Shown: positions 46,825 through 55,941 of the stretch, one piece after another
Layout of the letters: each line of letters begins with the position of its first letter
Position numbering within the stretch: position 1 is the first letter of the stretch
Origin: Oxalobacteraceae bacterium
Lineage (GTDB): Bacteria; Pseudomonadota; Gammaproteobacteria; Burkholderiales; Burkholderiaceae_D
Length of the DNA stretch: 64,000 nt
NCBI GenBank assembly: GCA_021298975.1
Contig: JAJTGC010000003.1
Coordinates: forward strand, 1 to 64,000
Direction of reading: 5' to 3'
Notes under the pieces: model-generated
Databases searched by the model: none
Seen by the model: only the letters and a program-made list of their open reading frames with translations
Told to the model about the DNA's origin: nothing
Made by a program: the position numbers and the translations under genes

Positions 46825-48816
46825 TCAGATATCCGCCTCAACTTCATTACCGTGCTCTTCCAGCCAGGAACGGCGCGCTGCGGCTTCGCCTTTGCCCATC
46901 AACATGGTAAAGCGGTCTTCCGAAGCTTTCAGGTCCAGCTCGCCGAGCGACACGGGGAGCAGGCGTCGGGTATCGGGGTTCATGGTGGTTTCCCATAACT
47001 GTTCCGCGTTCATTTCACCCAGACCCTTGAAGCGCGCAATACTCCATGCACCGTCTTTCACGCCGTCCTTGCGCAGTTTGTCTTCGATCGCTTCCAGTTC
47101 ACCGCTGTCGAGCGCGTAGATTTTTTGCGCCGGTTTTTTTCCACGTGCCGGTGCATCAACGCGATACAGGGGCGGGCGGGCGATATGGATGTGTCCGTGC
47201 TCAATCAGCTTGGGGAAATGGCGGAAGAAGAGGGTGAGCAGCAGGACCTGAATATGCGAGCCATCCACATCGGCATCCGAGAGTATGCAGACACGTCCGT
47301 AGCGCAGTCCGGATAAATCTGGATGGTCATTTTTCCCATGTGGGTCGACACCGATCGCAACGGCGATGTCGTGAATTTCGTTGTTGGCAAACAGGCGGTC
47401 TCGTTCAGTTTCCCATGAATTGAGTACCTTGCCGCGCAGCGGGAGGATGGCCTGGAATTCCTTGTCGCGCCCCATCTTGGCCGAGCCACCCGCAGAATCA
47501 CCTTCGACCAGAAAGATTTCGTTACGCGTCAAATCGGTAGATTCGCAATCGGTGAGCTTGCCAGGTAAAACCGCAACCCCTGACGATTTTTTCTTTTCTA
47601 CTTTTTGGGCTGAGCGTAAACGGCTTTGTGCCTGCCGTATGACCAGTTCGGCGAGCTTTTTGCCGTAATCGACATGCTGATTCAGCCACAGATCAAGCGA
47701 GGTGCGCGAATAGCCGCCGACCAGCCGGACGGCATCGCGCGAGTTGAGACGTTCCTTGATCTGCCCCTGAAATTGCGGATCCAGTACTTTTGCCGACAAC
47801 ACAAACGACGCCCGAGCAAACACATCTTCGGGCAATAACTTGACGCCCTTGGGCAGCAGCGAATGCATTTCAACAAAGCTTTTGACGGCGCCGAACAAAC
47901 CTTCGCGCAAGCCGGATTCATGGGTGCCGCCGGCCGGTGTCGGAATCAGGTTCACATAGGATTCACGCACGACATTGCCATCTTCTGTCCAGGCGACGAC
48001 CCAGGCCGCGCCTTCGCCTTCGGCGAAACCCTCAGCATCAGGGCTTGCATATTGTTCGCCTTCGAACAGAGGAATCAATGTTGCGCCACTGCCGGACTGC
48101 GACAGAGCCTCTGTCAAATAGCCGCGCAGGCCTTGCTCATATCGCCAGGTTTGCGTTTCCCCTGATTTTTCCTGCGTGAAGGTGACTTTGACGCCGGGCA
48201 GCAGCACCGCTTTGGAGCGCAGCAGTCGTTGCAGCTCGGCGACCGGAATGATGGGCGAGTCGAAGTATTTTGGATCGGGCCAGACGGTGACCCGGGTGCC
48301 GGATTTCTTGTCTTCTTTGCCAGCGGCGCGTGATTTCAGTTTTGAGGTGAGTTCGCCACCGGAGAAGGCAATCGTGTGTACGCCATTGCCTTTGTCATCC
48401 TTGCGCCAGACGGTGATGTCGAGTCGGGAAGACAGCGCATTGGTGACGGAGACGCCAACCCCATGCAGGCCGCCGGAGAAGGCATAAGCGCCACCAGCGC
48501 CTTTGTCGAATTTGCCGCCGGCATGCAGACGGGTGAAGACGATTTCTACCGTCGGCACTTTTTCTTCCGGATGCAGGCCGACCGGGATGCCGCGACCATC
48601 GTCTTCAACGCTGACGCTGCCATCCTTGTGCAGGGTGACGAAGATATTTTTGCCGTGATCGCCGAGCGCTTCGTCGGAGGCATTGTCAATGACCTCCTGA
48701 ATGATGTGCAGCGGGTTCTCGGTGCGGGTGTACATACCCGGCCGTTGCCGGACCGGTTCGAGTCCTTTCAGGACGCGGATGGATGATTCGCTGTAATCGG
48801 ATTTTTTGCTGGCCAT
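46825..48816 (-). CDS. parE: DNA topoisomerase IV subunit B
   Basis: 663 residues. GHKL ATPase: VIDNASDEALGDHGKNIFV, EDDGRGIPVGLHPEEKVPTV, LHAGGKFDKGAGGAYAFSGG, LHGVGVSVTNALSSRLDI; transducer; TOPRIM motif FLVEGDSAGGSAKMGRDKEF and ILSDADVDGSHIQVLLLTLF; C-terminal PRRLLPV. It powers ParC; together they separate daughter chromosomes. First of the parE-parC pair; 270 bases lie between it and parC. Confidence 0.96.
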   Translation of the reverse strand: MASKKSDYSESSIRVLKGLEPVRQRPGMYTRTENPLHIIQEVIDNASDEALGDHGKNIFVTLHKDGSVSVEDDGRGIPVGLHPEEKVPTVEIVFTRLHAGGKFDKGAGGAYAFSGGLHGVGVSVTNALSSRLDITVWRKDDKGNGVHTIAFSGGELTSKLKSRAAGKEDKKSGTRVTVWPDPKYFDSPIIPVAELQRLLRSKAVLLPGVKVTFTQEKSGETQTWRYEQGLRGYLTEALSQSGSGATLIPLFEGEQYASPDAEGFAEGEGAAWVVAWTEDGNVVRESYVNLIPTPAGGTHESGLREGLFGAVKSFVEMHSLLPKGVKLLPEDVFARASFVLSAKVLDPQFQGQIKERLNSRDAVRLVGGYSRTSLDLWLNQHVDYGKKLAELVIRQAQSRLRSAQKVEKKKSSGVAVLPGKLTDCESTDLTRNEIFLVEGDSAGGSAKMGRDKEFQAILPLRGKVLNSWETERDRLFANNEIHDIAVAIGVDPHGKNDHPDLSGLRYGRVCILSDADVDGSHIQVLLLTLFFRHFPKLIEHGHIHIARPPLYRVDAPARGKKPAQKIYALDSGELEAIEDKLRKDGVKDGAWSIARFKGLGEMNAEQLWETTMNPDTRRLLPVSLGELDLKASEDRFTMLMGKGEAAARRSWLEEHGNEVEADI

Positions 48817-48938
48817 GCGACGCGTGTGTGTGATTGAAGGCGGTGAGTCTGGAGGGCGTCACGCGTGACGCTCCCGAAGACAAAGTGGGTGCATTCTAAT
48901 GAAATTTCCGACAGAGGGGCGTACGGCGGCAGAAAAAT

Positions 48939-50108
48939 CTATTTCGACAGCATCTGCATCGCGCGTTCCAGACCATCCATGGTGATCGGGTACATGCGAT
49001 CGCTCATCAGCTGCCGAATGATGGCGATCGACTGCCGGTACTGCCACAAGGCCTCGGGTTCCGGATTGAGCCATACGCATTTCGGAAATTGCTGGGCGAA
49101 GCGCTGCAGCCAGACGGCGCCGGCTTCTTCATTGTGATATTCGACCGAACCACCGGCCTGGACGATCTCGTAGGGGCTCATGGTGGCGTCGCCGACGAAG
49201 ATGACTTTGGTATCCGGTGGATACTTGCGCAGTACGTCCCAGCTGGCAAAACGTTCTGCATGCCGGCGCCGGTTGTTTTTCCACAGTGTCTCGTACAGGC
49301 AGTTGTGGAAGTAGAAAAACTCCATGTTCTTGAATTCGGTTTTCGCAGCAGAGAACAATTCCTCGACACGCGCGATATGGTCATCCATCGTACCGCCCAC
49401 GTCCATGAGCATCAGCACTTTGACTTTGTTTTTGCGCTCGGGCTGCATTTTGATATCCAGCCAGCCGGCGTTGTTGGCAGTGGCGCGGATGGTGTCATCG
49501 AGCGCCAGTTCATCCTGTGCGCCTTCACGCGCGAACTTGCGCAGGCGACGCAGGGCGACCTTGATGTTGCGTGTACCCAGTTCGCGTTCGCTGTCATAGT
49601 CGCGATAGGTGCGCGCTTCCCACACCTTGACAGCACTGCGATTGCCACCTTCGCCACCGATGCGGATGCCCTCGGGATTCTGTCCGCCATGGCCAAAGGG
49701 TGATGTACCCCCGGTACCGATCCATTTGTTACCACCTTCATGGCGGCCTTTTTGTTCGTCCAGTAGTTCTTTCAGTCTGTCCATCAGCTTGTCGTAGCCG
49801 AATTTTTCGAGCGCGGCTTTTTGCTCTGGTGTGAGCTCGCGCTCCAGGCGTTTTATCAGCCAATCGAGCGGAATGTCCGGGTTCTTTTCGAACAGGGTTT
49901 CGATGCCGTGAAAATAGGCGCCAAAAGCTTTGTCGAATTTATCGAAATTGGTCTCGTCCTTGACCAGCGTGATGCGCGACAGGTAGTAGAAATCATCCAG
50001 CGAGGGCGCGATCACCTGCTTCTCCAGCGCTTCAAGAAGCACCAGAAACTCATTGATGGAGACCGGGATTTTCGCGCGCTTGAGCGTGAAAAAAAAGTCG
50101 ATCAGCAT
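48939..50108 (-). CDS. VWA-domain (CoxE-like) protein partner of MoxR
   Basis: 389 residues. N-terminal helical region (LIDFFFTLKRAKIPVSINEF), middle basic linker KDIEE-free with GGNKWIGTGGTSPFGHGG, then the von Willebrand A fold: KVLMLMDVGGTMDDHIARVE (MIDAS-like D-x-G-x-M), FYFHNCLYETLW, VIFVGDATMSPYEI. The MIDAS D-x-S-x-S is altered to D-V-G-G-T-M. In MoxR/VWA pairs this protein works with the AAA+ ATPase to activate metalloenzymes; the target here is unknown. Its start is 8 bases after the ATPase stop. Confidence 0.85.
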   Translation of the reverse strand: MLIDFFFTLKRAKIPVSINEFLVLLEALEKQVIAPSLDDFYYLSRITLVKDETNFDKFDKAFGAYFHGIETLFEKNPDIPLDWLIKRLERELTPEQKAALEKFGYDKLMDRLKELLDEQKGRHEGGNKWIGTGGTSPFGHGGQNPEGIRIGGEGGNRSAVKVWEARTYRDYDSERELGTRNIKVALRRLRKFAREGAQDELALDDTIRATANNAGWLDIKMQPERKNKVKVLMLMDVGGTMDDHIARVEELFSAAKTEFKNMEFFYFHNCLYETLWKNNRRRHAERFASWDVLRKYPPDTKVIFVGDATMSPYEIVQAGGSVEYHNEEAGAVWLQRFAQQFPKCVWLNPEPEALWQYRQSIAIIRQLMSDRMYPITMDGLERAMQMLSK

Positions 50109-50116
50109 GCGGTGGT

Positions 50117-50971
50117 TTAGCGGTTATTGCGCGACATGAAGACCAGTCGCTCAAAGAGATGCACATCCTGCTCATTTTTCAGCAGGGCGCCATGCAGTGG
50201 CGGCACGATGGCTTTCTGATCCTGGCTGCGCAAGGCTTCTGGTGGTATGTCTTCCGCCAGCAGCAGCTTGAGCCAGTCCAGCAACTCGGAGGTGGATGGT
50301 TTTTTCTTCAGACCCGGTACTTCACGCAGCTGATAGAAAGTTTCCAGCGCCTGCGCCAGCAGATCTTTCTTGAGTGTGGGGAAATGCACATCAACGATCT
50401 GCTGCATCGTCTCTGCATCGGGGAATTTGATGTAGTGGAAGAAGCATCGACGCAGGAAAGCATCCGGCAGTTCTTTTTCATTATTTGACGTGATGATCAC
50501 CAGCGGTCGGTGCTTGGCGCGCACCATTTCGCGGGTTTCATAGACATAGAACTCCATCCGGTCGATCTCGCGCAGCAGATCGTTGGGAAATTCAATGTCG
50601 GCCTTGTCGATCTCGTCGATCAGCAGCACCACGGGCTCATCCGCGGTGAAGGCCTGCCAGAGTACGCCGCGCACGATGTAGTTCTGAATATCCCGTACCC
50701 GCTCGTCGCCGAGCTGGGAATCACGCAGTCGGGAGACGGCATCGTACTCATACAAACCCTGCTGGGCTTTGGTCGTCGATTTAATGTGCCATTGCAAAAG
50801 TGGCATCTTTAGCGCGGCGGCCACTTCCTCGGCCAGCATGGTCTTGCCAGTACCGGGTTCACCCTTGATGAGCAGGGGACGTTGCAGGGTCAGAGCGGCA
50901 TTGACCGCCAGTTTCAGGTCGCTGGTGGCGACATATTGCTCGGAACCTTCGAAGCGCAGGGGTTTGTTCAT
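50117..50971 (-). CDS. MoxR-type AAA+ ATPase
   Basis: 284 residues. Walker A LLIKGEPGTGKTMLAEEVAA, Walker B VVLLIDEIDKADIEFPNDLL, sensor 1 PLVIITSNNEKELPDAFLRR, and sensor 2 region. AAA_5/MoxR family: hexamer acting as chaperone or insertase for enzyme maturation. Operonic with the downstream VWA gene. The family is common; the client cannot be read here, although cytochromes c lie just divergently upstream. Confidence 0.9.
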   Translation of the reverse strand: MNKPLRFEGSEQYVATSDLKLAVNAALTLQRPLLIKGEPGTGKTMLAEEVAAALKMPLLQWHIKSTTKAQQGLYEYDAVSRLRDSQLGDERVRDIQNYIVRGVLWQAFTADEPVVLLIDEIDKADIEFPNDLLREIDRMEFYVYETREMVRAKHRPLVIITSNNEKELPDAFLRRCFFHYIKFPDAETMQQIVDVHFPTLKKDLLAQALETFYQLREVPGLKKKPSTSELLDWLKLLLAEDIPPEALRSQDQKAIVPPLHGALLKNEQDVHLFERLVFMSRNNR

Positions 50972-51060
50972 TGGACTGATCAGTCATGGAAAATAAGCTT
51001 GAGTATAAACGACTGAAAGTGCGGAGGTCGTTCGTCCTGGTCGATTAATCTGGCCCAATG

Positions 51061-51091
51061 TTAGACTCGACTGTCCTGAATCGGTTAAAAT
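51061..51091 (+). promoter_or_regulatory. Probable sigma-70 promoter of the cytochrome c pair
   Basis: TTAGAC at 51061-51066, 18 bases, TTAAAAT at 51085-51091. The site is about 100 bases before the first cytochrome start. The region after it has no open frame of note. Confidence 0.4.
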
Positions 51092-51192
51092 TGCGTGCGA
51101 TTTTTAGTGACAGACAGGCACCATTTTATGCAGCAGCGCAGCCTGTATCTGTCCGCAACGGTTCTGTTTTTGAATAACCCCACCCCGCTATC

Positions 51193-51513
51193 ATGAAAAA
51201 ACTTTTTGTTCTTATCGCGCTGGCCTCGCTCGCTCAGGTGTCGGCCGCCGCCGATGTCAAAGGCGACGTATCTGCAGCCAAAAACAAGGTGGCTATGTGT
51301 ATCGGCTGCCACGGCATTCCCGGCTACAAAGCCTCTTTTCCCGAAGTCTACCGCGTGCCCATGTTGGGCGGTCAGTCGGAGAAGTACATCGCTGCCGCAC
51401 TGATTGCTTATAAAAAAGGCGAGCGCAAGCACCCGACGATGGCAGGCATTGCCGCCGGTCTGTCCGATCAGGACATCGCCGATCTCGCTGCCTATTACGC
51501 CCAGCAGAAATAA
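51193..51513 (+). CDS. Small periplasmic cytochrome c (c553/c4-like), first of pair
   Basis: 106 residues. Signal peptide LFVLIALASLAQVSAAAD. One haem c site, CIGCH at about 36-40; the axial Met is in PMLGGQ or the TMAGIA segment. Similar to single-domain class I cytochromes c of the c553/c4 half type. Electron carrier in the periplasm. Next gene starts 12 bases after its stop. Confidence 0.9.
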   Translation: MKKLFVLIALASLAQVSAAADVKGDVSAAKNKVAMCIGCHGIPGYKASFPEVYRVPMLGGQSEKYIAAALIAYKKGERKHPTMAGIAAGLSDQDIADLAAYYAQQK

Positions 51514-51525
51514 CCGGAGCCCCTC

Positions 51526-51864
51526 ATGAAAAAGCTATTTGCATTCCTGGCCCTGGCGCTGTCGATGAACGCGTTTGCGGGCAATGTTGAAGCGGGCAAG
51601 GTCGCCGCCCAAAAATACAATTGCGCTTCCTGCCACGGCGCTGATTTCAACAGCCCGATTGATCCCAGCTATCCCAAGCTGGCCGGCCAACACGCCGACT
51701 ACATTGAGCATGCGCTCGTCGCTTATCAGCGCGGCGGTAATGGCGCCAATGGCCGCGGTAACGCGATCATGGGCGGTATGGCCAAGCCGCTGTCGAAAAA
51801 AGAAATCAGCGACATTTCAGCGTATCTGGCAAGCCTGCCCGGCTCGCTGATCGTTCGTAAATAA
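51526..51864 (+). CDS. Small periplasmic cytochrome c, second of pair
   Basis: 112 residues. Signal peptide FLALALSMNAFAG. Haem c site CASCHG at about 33-37, PKLAGQHADYIEHAL, and a Met ligand in AIMGGMAKPLS. Close relative of the upstream gene; together they could make up the two halves of a cytochrome c4. A strong terminator follows. Confidence 0.9.
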   Translation: MKKLFAFLALALSMNAFAGNVEAGKVAAQKYNCASCHGADFNSPIDPSYPKLAGQHADYIEHALVAYQRGGNGANGRGNAIMGGMAKPLSKKEISDISAYLASLPGSLIVRK

Positions 51865-51886
51865 GCGTTTGACAGGTTGTACAGGA

Positions 51887-51911
51887 AGCCGCGTACCGCG
51901 CGGCTTTTTTA
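51887..51911 (+). terminator. Rho-independent terminator after the cytochrome pair
   Basis: Stem AGCCGCG / CGCGGCT with a five-base loop (51887-51905), followed by a run of T. It ends at the stop codon of the convergent DUF1841 gene. Confidence 0.85.
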
Positions 51912-52340
51912 TTGGCCGGCGCGTTGCCGTATGCAGTGAATATAGGCCTCGCCATCGGGCGGTGTGCCGTTGCGCTGAGCGCTCCACAGCATTTCACCCA
52001 GACATTCCATGATCTGATGATGCGCCTCATGCGCTGAACCGAGTCGCCGGATCAGCGTGTCGCAGGCGTCACGTATGCCCGGTGGCTGATCGACCGAAAT
52101 CTGTTCGTGTATGGAGAGGTGCATGGACAAATGCAGGAAGGGGTTGCTGCGTCCCTGATCGATGCTGTAGTCCTTCTCCAGAGCGCGCTCGGTATCGGCC
52201 AGATCGTTTTCGTATTCCGGATGTTGCAGTATCCAGTCGTGTGCGATCGCTTCGAGCGGCGTCAGTACCTCGCCACTTGTGGATTTTTTCCAGGTGTTGC
52301 AGAAGAACTGACGGACTTCGTCTTTGCTGGGGTTGAACAT
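51909..52340 (-). CDS. DUF1841 family protein
   Basis: 143 residues, no signal peptide or membrane segment. MFNPSKDEVRQFFCNTWKKS, LTPLEAIAHDWILQHPEYEN, NPFLHLSMHLSIHEQISVDQ and HHQIMECLGEMLWSAQRNG are the DUF1841 pattern, mostly alpha-helical with conserved histidines in HLSMHLSIHEQ and AHHQIM. Role unknown; conserved histidines suggest metal binding. Stands after nth on the same strand (71 bases). Confidence 0.85.
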   Translation of the reverse strand: MFNPSKDEVRQFFCNTWKKSTSGEVLTPLEAIAHDWILQHPEYENDLADTERALEKDYSIDQGRSNPFLHLSMHLSIHEQISVDQPPGIRDACDTLIRRLGSAHEAHHQIMECLGEMLWSAQRNGTPPDGEAYIHCIRQRAGQ

Positions 52341-52411
52341 GCTTTGTGTATTGGATCCAGTGGCGTTCGTGGTTCAACAGCTGACTTTCATATCGGGAAA
52401 TACGGTGCTAA

Positions 52412-53062
52412 TCAGACCGCTTTCTCCGGTTGGGGCGTTTTCTGTCTGAACTCGCACAAATCGGCAATCAGGCAATTCCAGCACTGCGGGCTGCGCGCGG
52501 TACAAGTATAGCGACCATGCAGTATCAGCCAGTGATGGGCATCCATCAGGTACTCTGATGGCACGAACTTCATGAGTTTTTGCTCGACAATGTCAACGTT
52601 CTTGCCGGGTGCAATGCCGGTACGATTGGAAACGCGGAAGATATGCGTGTCGACTGCCATCGCTGGTACGCCGAATGCCGTGTTGAGTACAACATTCGCC
52701 GTCTTGCGACCCACGCCGGGCAGGGCTTGCAGTGCCTCGCGATCACGCGGCACTTCACCGCCATGCTGCTCGAGCAGCATGCGGCAGGTTTCGATCACGT
52801 TCTTTGCTTTGTTGCGATACAAGCCTATGGTTTGCACATACGGGATCAAACCTTCGACGCCCAGCGCATGAATGGCCGCCGGTGTGCTCGCCACCGGATA
52901 AAGCTGTCGCGTTGCCTTGTTGACTGAAACGTCCGTGGCTTGTGCCGACAGGATCACGGCGATCAGCAACTCGAAAGGTGTGGTGTATTCCAGCTCGGTT
53001 GTGGGATGCGGATTCGCTGCTTTGAGTCGCGCAAAAATCTCGCGGCGTTTTTCAGGGTTCAT
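52412..53062 (-). CDS. nth: Endonuclease III
   Basis: 216 residues. Helix-hairpin-helix [20 protein letters not shown] with catalytic Lys, catalytic Asp in [11 protein letters not shown], and [4Fe-4S] ligands in [17 protein letters not shown] (C-x6-C-x2-C-x5-C). It removes oxidised pyrimidines and cuts at AP sites in base excision repair. Its ATG overlaps the stop of rsxB by four bases, tying an iron-sulphur protein to a redox gene. Confidence 0.96.
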   Translation of the reverse strand: MNPEKRREIFARLKAANPHPTTELEYTTPFELLIAVILSAQATDVSVNKATRQLYPVASTPAAIHALGVEGLIPYVQTIGLYRNKAKNVIETCRMLLEQHGGEVPRDREALQALPGVGRKTANVVLNTAFGVPAMAVDTHIFRVSNRTGIAPGKNVDIVEQKLMKFVPSEYLMDAHHWLILHGRYTCTARSPQCWNCLIADLCEFRQKTPQPEKAV

Positions 53063-53748
53063 GAGGTTTCCCCGGAAGATGCGTCTTTTTGCTGGCGTGC
53101 TCTATCCAGTGCCGCTTGAATGATGGCGCGCTTGCGCTCTTTTTCGGCGAGGGCCTCAGGATTTTGCGCAGATTCAGCGTCGACTTCGCGCAATTTGGCA
53201 GCGGCCTTTGCCGCCAGTCGTGCCTCGTTCTCGGCTTTTTCACGGATCAGTCGTTCATTGCGAAGGTGAAAGCGTTCTCGCGCTGCATCTGCGGCGGACG
53301 CTGACCACGCATCCCATCCGGTTTTGCCCGGCGTGACCGAGACCATCGCAATGCAATCGACCGGACAAGGGGCAACACAGAGATCGCAGCCGGTGCAAAG
53401 CTCCGGTATTACCGTGTGCATTTGTTTGGCTGCGCCGACGATTGCATCGACCGGGCAAGCCTGTATGCACAGGGTGCAGCCTATGCACGCGCGTTCGTCG
53501 ATCACGGCAACGGGTCGCTCGCGCTCTGCACCATGGACGGGGTTTAAGGGTATGACAGGTTTGCCCAGTGCTGCGGCCAGACGCGCTATGCCTTGTGCGC
53601 CGCCGGGTGGGCACTGGTTGTAATTTGCCTCGCCGCTGGCCATGGCTTCAGCGTAGGGACGGCAGGCGGGATAGCCGCATTTCGTGCATTGCGTCTGCGG
53701 TAGCAGGTCCTCAAGACGATCAGCGAGGGTGAGTGTGCGATCTGACAT
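53059..53748 (-). CDS. rsxB: RsxB/RnfB-like ferredoxin-type protein
   Basis: 229 residues. Lacks a long membrane anchor at its start. [20 protein letters not shown] forms the Fe-S (4Fe-4S, DUF4445-type) domain, followed by two [4Fe-4S] ferredoxin sites [16 protein letters not shown] and [16 protein letters not shown]. Then a charged, Ala/Lys/Arg-rich helix tail about 150-229. In Rnf/Rsx complexes RnfB is membrane-bound and works with RnfA, C, D, E, G, but none of those is here, so this stand-alone form may feed electrons to another partner. Confidence 0.88.
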   Translation of the reverse strand: MSDRTLTLADRLEDLLPQTQCTKCGYPACRPYAEAMASGEANYNQCPPGGAQGIARLAAALGKPVIPLNPVHGAERERPVAVIDERACIGCTLCIQACPVDAIVGAAKQMHTVIPELCTGCDLCVAPCPVDCIAMVSVTPGKTGWDAWSASAADAARERFHLRNERLIREKAENEARLAAKAAAKLREVDAESAQNPEALAEKERKRAIIQAALDRARQQKDASSGETS

Positions 53749-53790
53749 AGACCATCATTATCCGGTATTTGCGTTGCGCGTCACGGCCAT

Positions 53791-53814
53791 GAAAAAAGCC
53801 GCCCGAAGGCGGCT
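53791..53814 (-). terminator. Rho-independent terminator after phaZ
   Basis: On the minus strand AGCCGCC, loop TTCG, GGCGGCT, followed by TTTTTTC. It lies 20 bases past the phaZ stop, in the 85-base gap before rsxB. Confidence 0.9.
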
Positions 53815-53833
53815 GATCTGAGACGCTGCCGTA

Positions 53834-55069
53834 TCAGGCATGTGCGCGGATGAATTCACCGATGCGGGGCGCAATCATTTCGCGCCAGCGACGACCCGAG
53901 AAAATGCCGTAGTGGCCGCACTTCGGTGCTTCGAAATGCTGCTTCATGTTCGCGGGAATGCCAGAGCACAGGTCTTGCGCGGCTTGTGTCTGGCCCGAAC
54001 CGGAAATGTCATCAAGTTCGCCCTCGATGGTGAACAAAGCCACGGACTTGATGTCCTGCGGTCTGACCAGCTTGCCTTCGACTTCCCAGGTACCCAGAGG
54101 CAGCGCGTGATCCTGAAACACGGTCTTGATCGTTTCAAGGTAGTACTCGGCGGGCATGTCTAGCACGGCATTGTATTCATCGTAGAACTTGCGGTGTTCT
54201 TCTGCCGATTCATTGTCGCCTTCGCGCAGATGCAGATAGAACTCCCAGTGACTTTGGGCATGCCGGCGTGGATTCATCGCGACGAAGCCGGCATGCTGCA
54301 GAAATCCCGGATAAACACGGCGACCGTAGCCGGGGTAATTCGGTGGCACGCTGTAGATCACATTGTTTTCAAACCAGGCGTAGGGCTTGTTCATCGCCAG
54401 ATCATTGACTTCGGTCGGCGATTTGCGTGAGTCAATAGGACCACCCATCATCACCATGGTCTTGGGAAGTGCGGGGTCGCCCGCACTGGCCATGAGCGAG
54501 ATGGCCGCCAGCACAGGCACGGTGGGCTGACAGACCGAGATGACGTTCAGGTTCGGCCCGAGGAAACGTATGAATTCCTGCACGTAGTAGATGTAATCAT
54601 GCAGATGGAACGCGCCTTTTTCCATGGGCACCATGCGCGCATCGACCCAGTCGGTGATGTACACATCATGCTCAGGCAGCAGGGTGCGAACAGTATCTCG
54701 CAACAGGGTCGAGTGATGGCCGGAGAGCGGCGCTACCAGCAATATCTTGGGTTGAATCAGCTTTTCGGGAGCCAGGAAATGAGCGTCCTTGCGGAAATGC
54801 AGTAGCTTGCAGAAGGGCTTTTCGAGCACCGTATCTTCAATGATCGCGGTGCGAGTGCCGGCCACCTCGGTATGCATGATGCCAAAGGCGGGCTTCTCGT
54901 AATCTTTGCCCAAGCGGAACATCAGTTCATAGCCTGCAGCGATGCGCTGGGCAAATGGCGTGTGCGCAAAGGGCGAGACGGGGTTCGTAAACAGCTTGGA
55001 CGATGCCTCAGCCCACTGGATCAGCGGACTAAGCAAGGTGCGATTCATTTCGTGAAGTTGATAGAGCAT
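53834..55069 (-). CDS. phaZ: Intracellular polyhydroxyalkanoate depolymerase
   Basis: 411 residues, start preceded by GAGGGG. Matches the PhaZ1 type: MLYQLHEMNRTLLSPLIQWA, VAPLSGHHSTLLRDTVRTLL, catalytic Cys about 180 in ISVCQPTVPVLAA, PIDSRKSPTEVN, acidic residue in FTIEGELDDISG and catalytic His in PKCGHYGIFSG. No signal peptide, so it degrades PHB granules in the cytoplasm. Supports PHA storage with the granule-region protein at 63.2 kb. Confidence 0.93.
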   Translation of the reverse strand: MLYQLHEMNRTLLSPLIQWAEASSKLFTNPVSPFAHTPFAQRIAAGYELMFRLGKDYEKPAFGIMHTEVAGTRTAIIEDTVLEKPFCKLLHFRKDAHFLAPEKLIQPKILLVAPLSGHHSTLLRDTVRTLLPEHDVYITDWVDARMVPMEKGAFHLHDYIYYVQEFIRFLGPNLNVISVCQPTVPVLAAISLMASAGDPALPKTMVMMGGPIDSRKSPTEVNDLAMNKPYAWFENNVIYSVPPNYPGYGRRVYPGFLQHAGFVAMNPRRHAQSHWEFYLHLREGDNESAEEHRKFYDEYNAVLDMPAEYYLETIKTVFQDHALPLGTWEVEGKLVRPQDIKSVALFTIEGELDDISGSGQTQAAQDLCSGIPANMKQHFEAPKCGHYGIFSGRRWREMIAPRIGEFIRAHA

Positions 55070-55501
55070 GATGACCCCTCATTCAAGACGCTCAAATTGT
55101 GTCCCCAATTCCATATTTCTGCAATGCAGCAAACACAATAAGCAGAAATTTGCGGAGATCAAAGAGCGTTGATCGCCCACCTACCCAAAATGGCTGAAAA
55201 GCCTTGAAAACACTCATCTCAGTGGCGTGTCGCCAACCAATTTCTTGAATGTAACACATCTTTTTCAGGACATTTTTGCCAGTTTGTTATTCATTAAGTT
55301 TCCATTAAGATACTTTTTCGGGCTGGTTCGCGCGTCATTTGTCCGAAAAAATCCCTCCAGCTGCCTGATCGATTGGACAGCAAATTGTCCGGATCGCGCC
55401 CGGACAGGCCGCTGATCAAACAGGCAGTGTCCCGCTGGCGGGCTGGGGAAGGCCTTGCATCATCGGAAATTGGCATGGACTGCATGATAAAATCTTGTCC
55501 C
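55070..55501. other. 432-base control region between phaZ and DUF2946
   Basis: No convincing gene. It holds the phaZ promoter (minus) and that of the metal-uptake operon (plus). Features are TGTCCG / CGGACA inverted repeat at 55386-55406 and a TAAAAT box at about 55487-55492. No cobalamin or other riboswitch pattern could be matched. Confidence 0.4.
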
Positions 55502-55867
55502 ATGTTTTCTCGTCTGGTCTCCCGCAAAGCGCTGTCGTGCTGGTTAGTAGCAGCGCTGCTGTTGCAATCGCTCATGCCGGCGATCGCCGGCGTGCGTGCA
55601 GGCGATGGCACGCGGTGGACCGAGGTCTGCGTCAGTTCGGGCGTCAAGTGGGTGCCGATGTCCGATGCCGGCGAGCCCCAGTTCTCGCATGCCGCAGCGG
55701 ATCATTGCGTACTCTGTGCCGCCACCGGCGCCGCGCCCGAGTTCGATGTACGTGCTTACCTCTCGGATTCAGCGACTGACGATTTTTCTACCCGGCGCGA
55801 TCGCACGCCGGTTCTGACCTTCTTCGCACTCCAGCGGCAATCCCGCGCCCCTCCCAGCTTTTCCTGA
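55502..55867 (+). CDS. DUF2946 family protein
   Basis: About 121 residues from ATG 55502; ATGs at 55475 and 55484 are in frame. A membrane or signal segment CWLVAALLLQSLMPAIAG, then two cysteine patches: WTEVCVSSGVKWV and HAAADHCVLCAATGA (His, C-x2-C), followed by a Thr/Arg tail. The DUF2946 pattern (H..CxxC) is common beside copper-related TonB receptors, which fits here, and a metal-binding role is inferred. First gene of a four-gene plus-strand unit; the receptor gene starts 74 bases later. Confidence 0.8.
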   Translation: MFSRLVSRKALSCWLVAALLLQSLMPAIAGVRAGDGTRWTEVCVSSGVKWVPMSDAGEPQFSHAAADHCVLCAATGAAPEFDVRAYLSDSATDDFSTRRDRTPVLTFFALQRQSRAPPSFS

Positions 55868-55941
55868 TCACAGTCTGATATCGCAGGCGGTTCACGAACC
55901 TGTTCCGCCGCGATTCCTTTCTCTGTATTTCAGGAGTTCTC

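Noticed and set aside
55070-55501. Cobalamin riboswitch before the TonB receptor operon
   Set aside because: The conserved B12-box and stem pattern could not be found.
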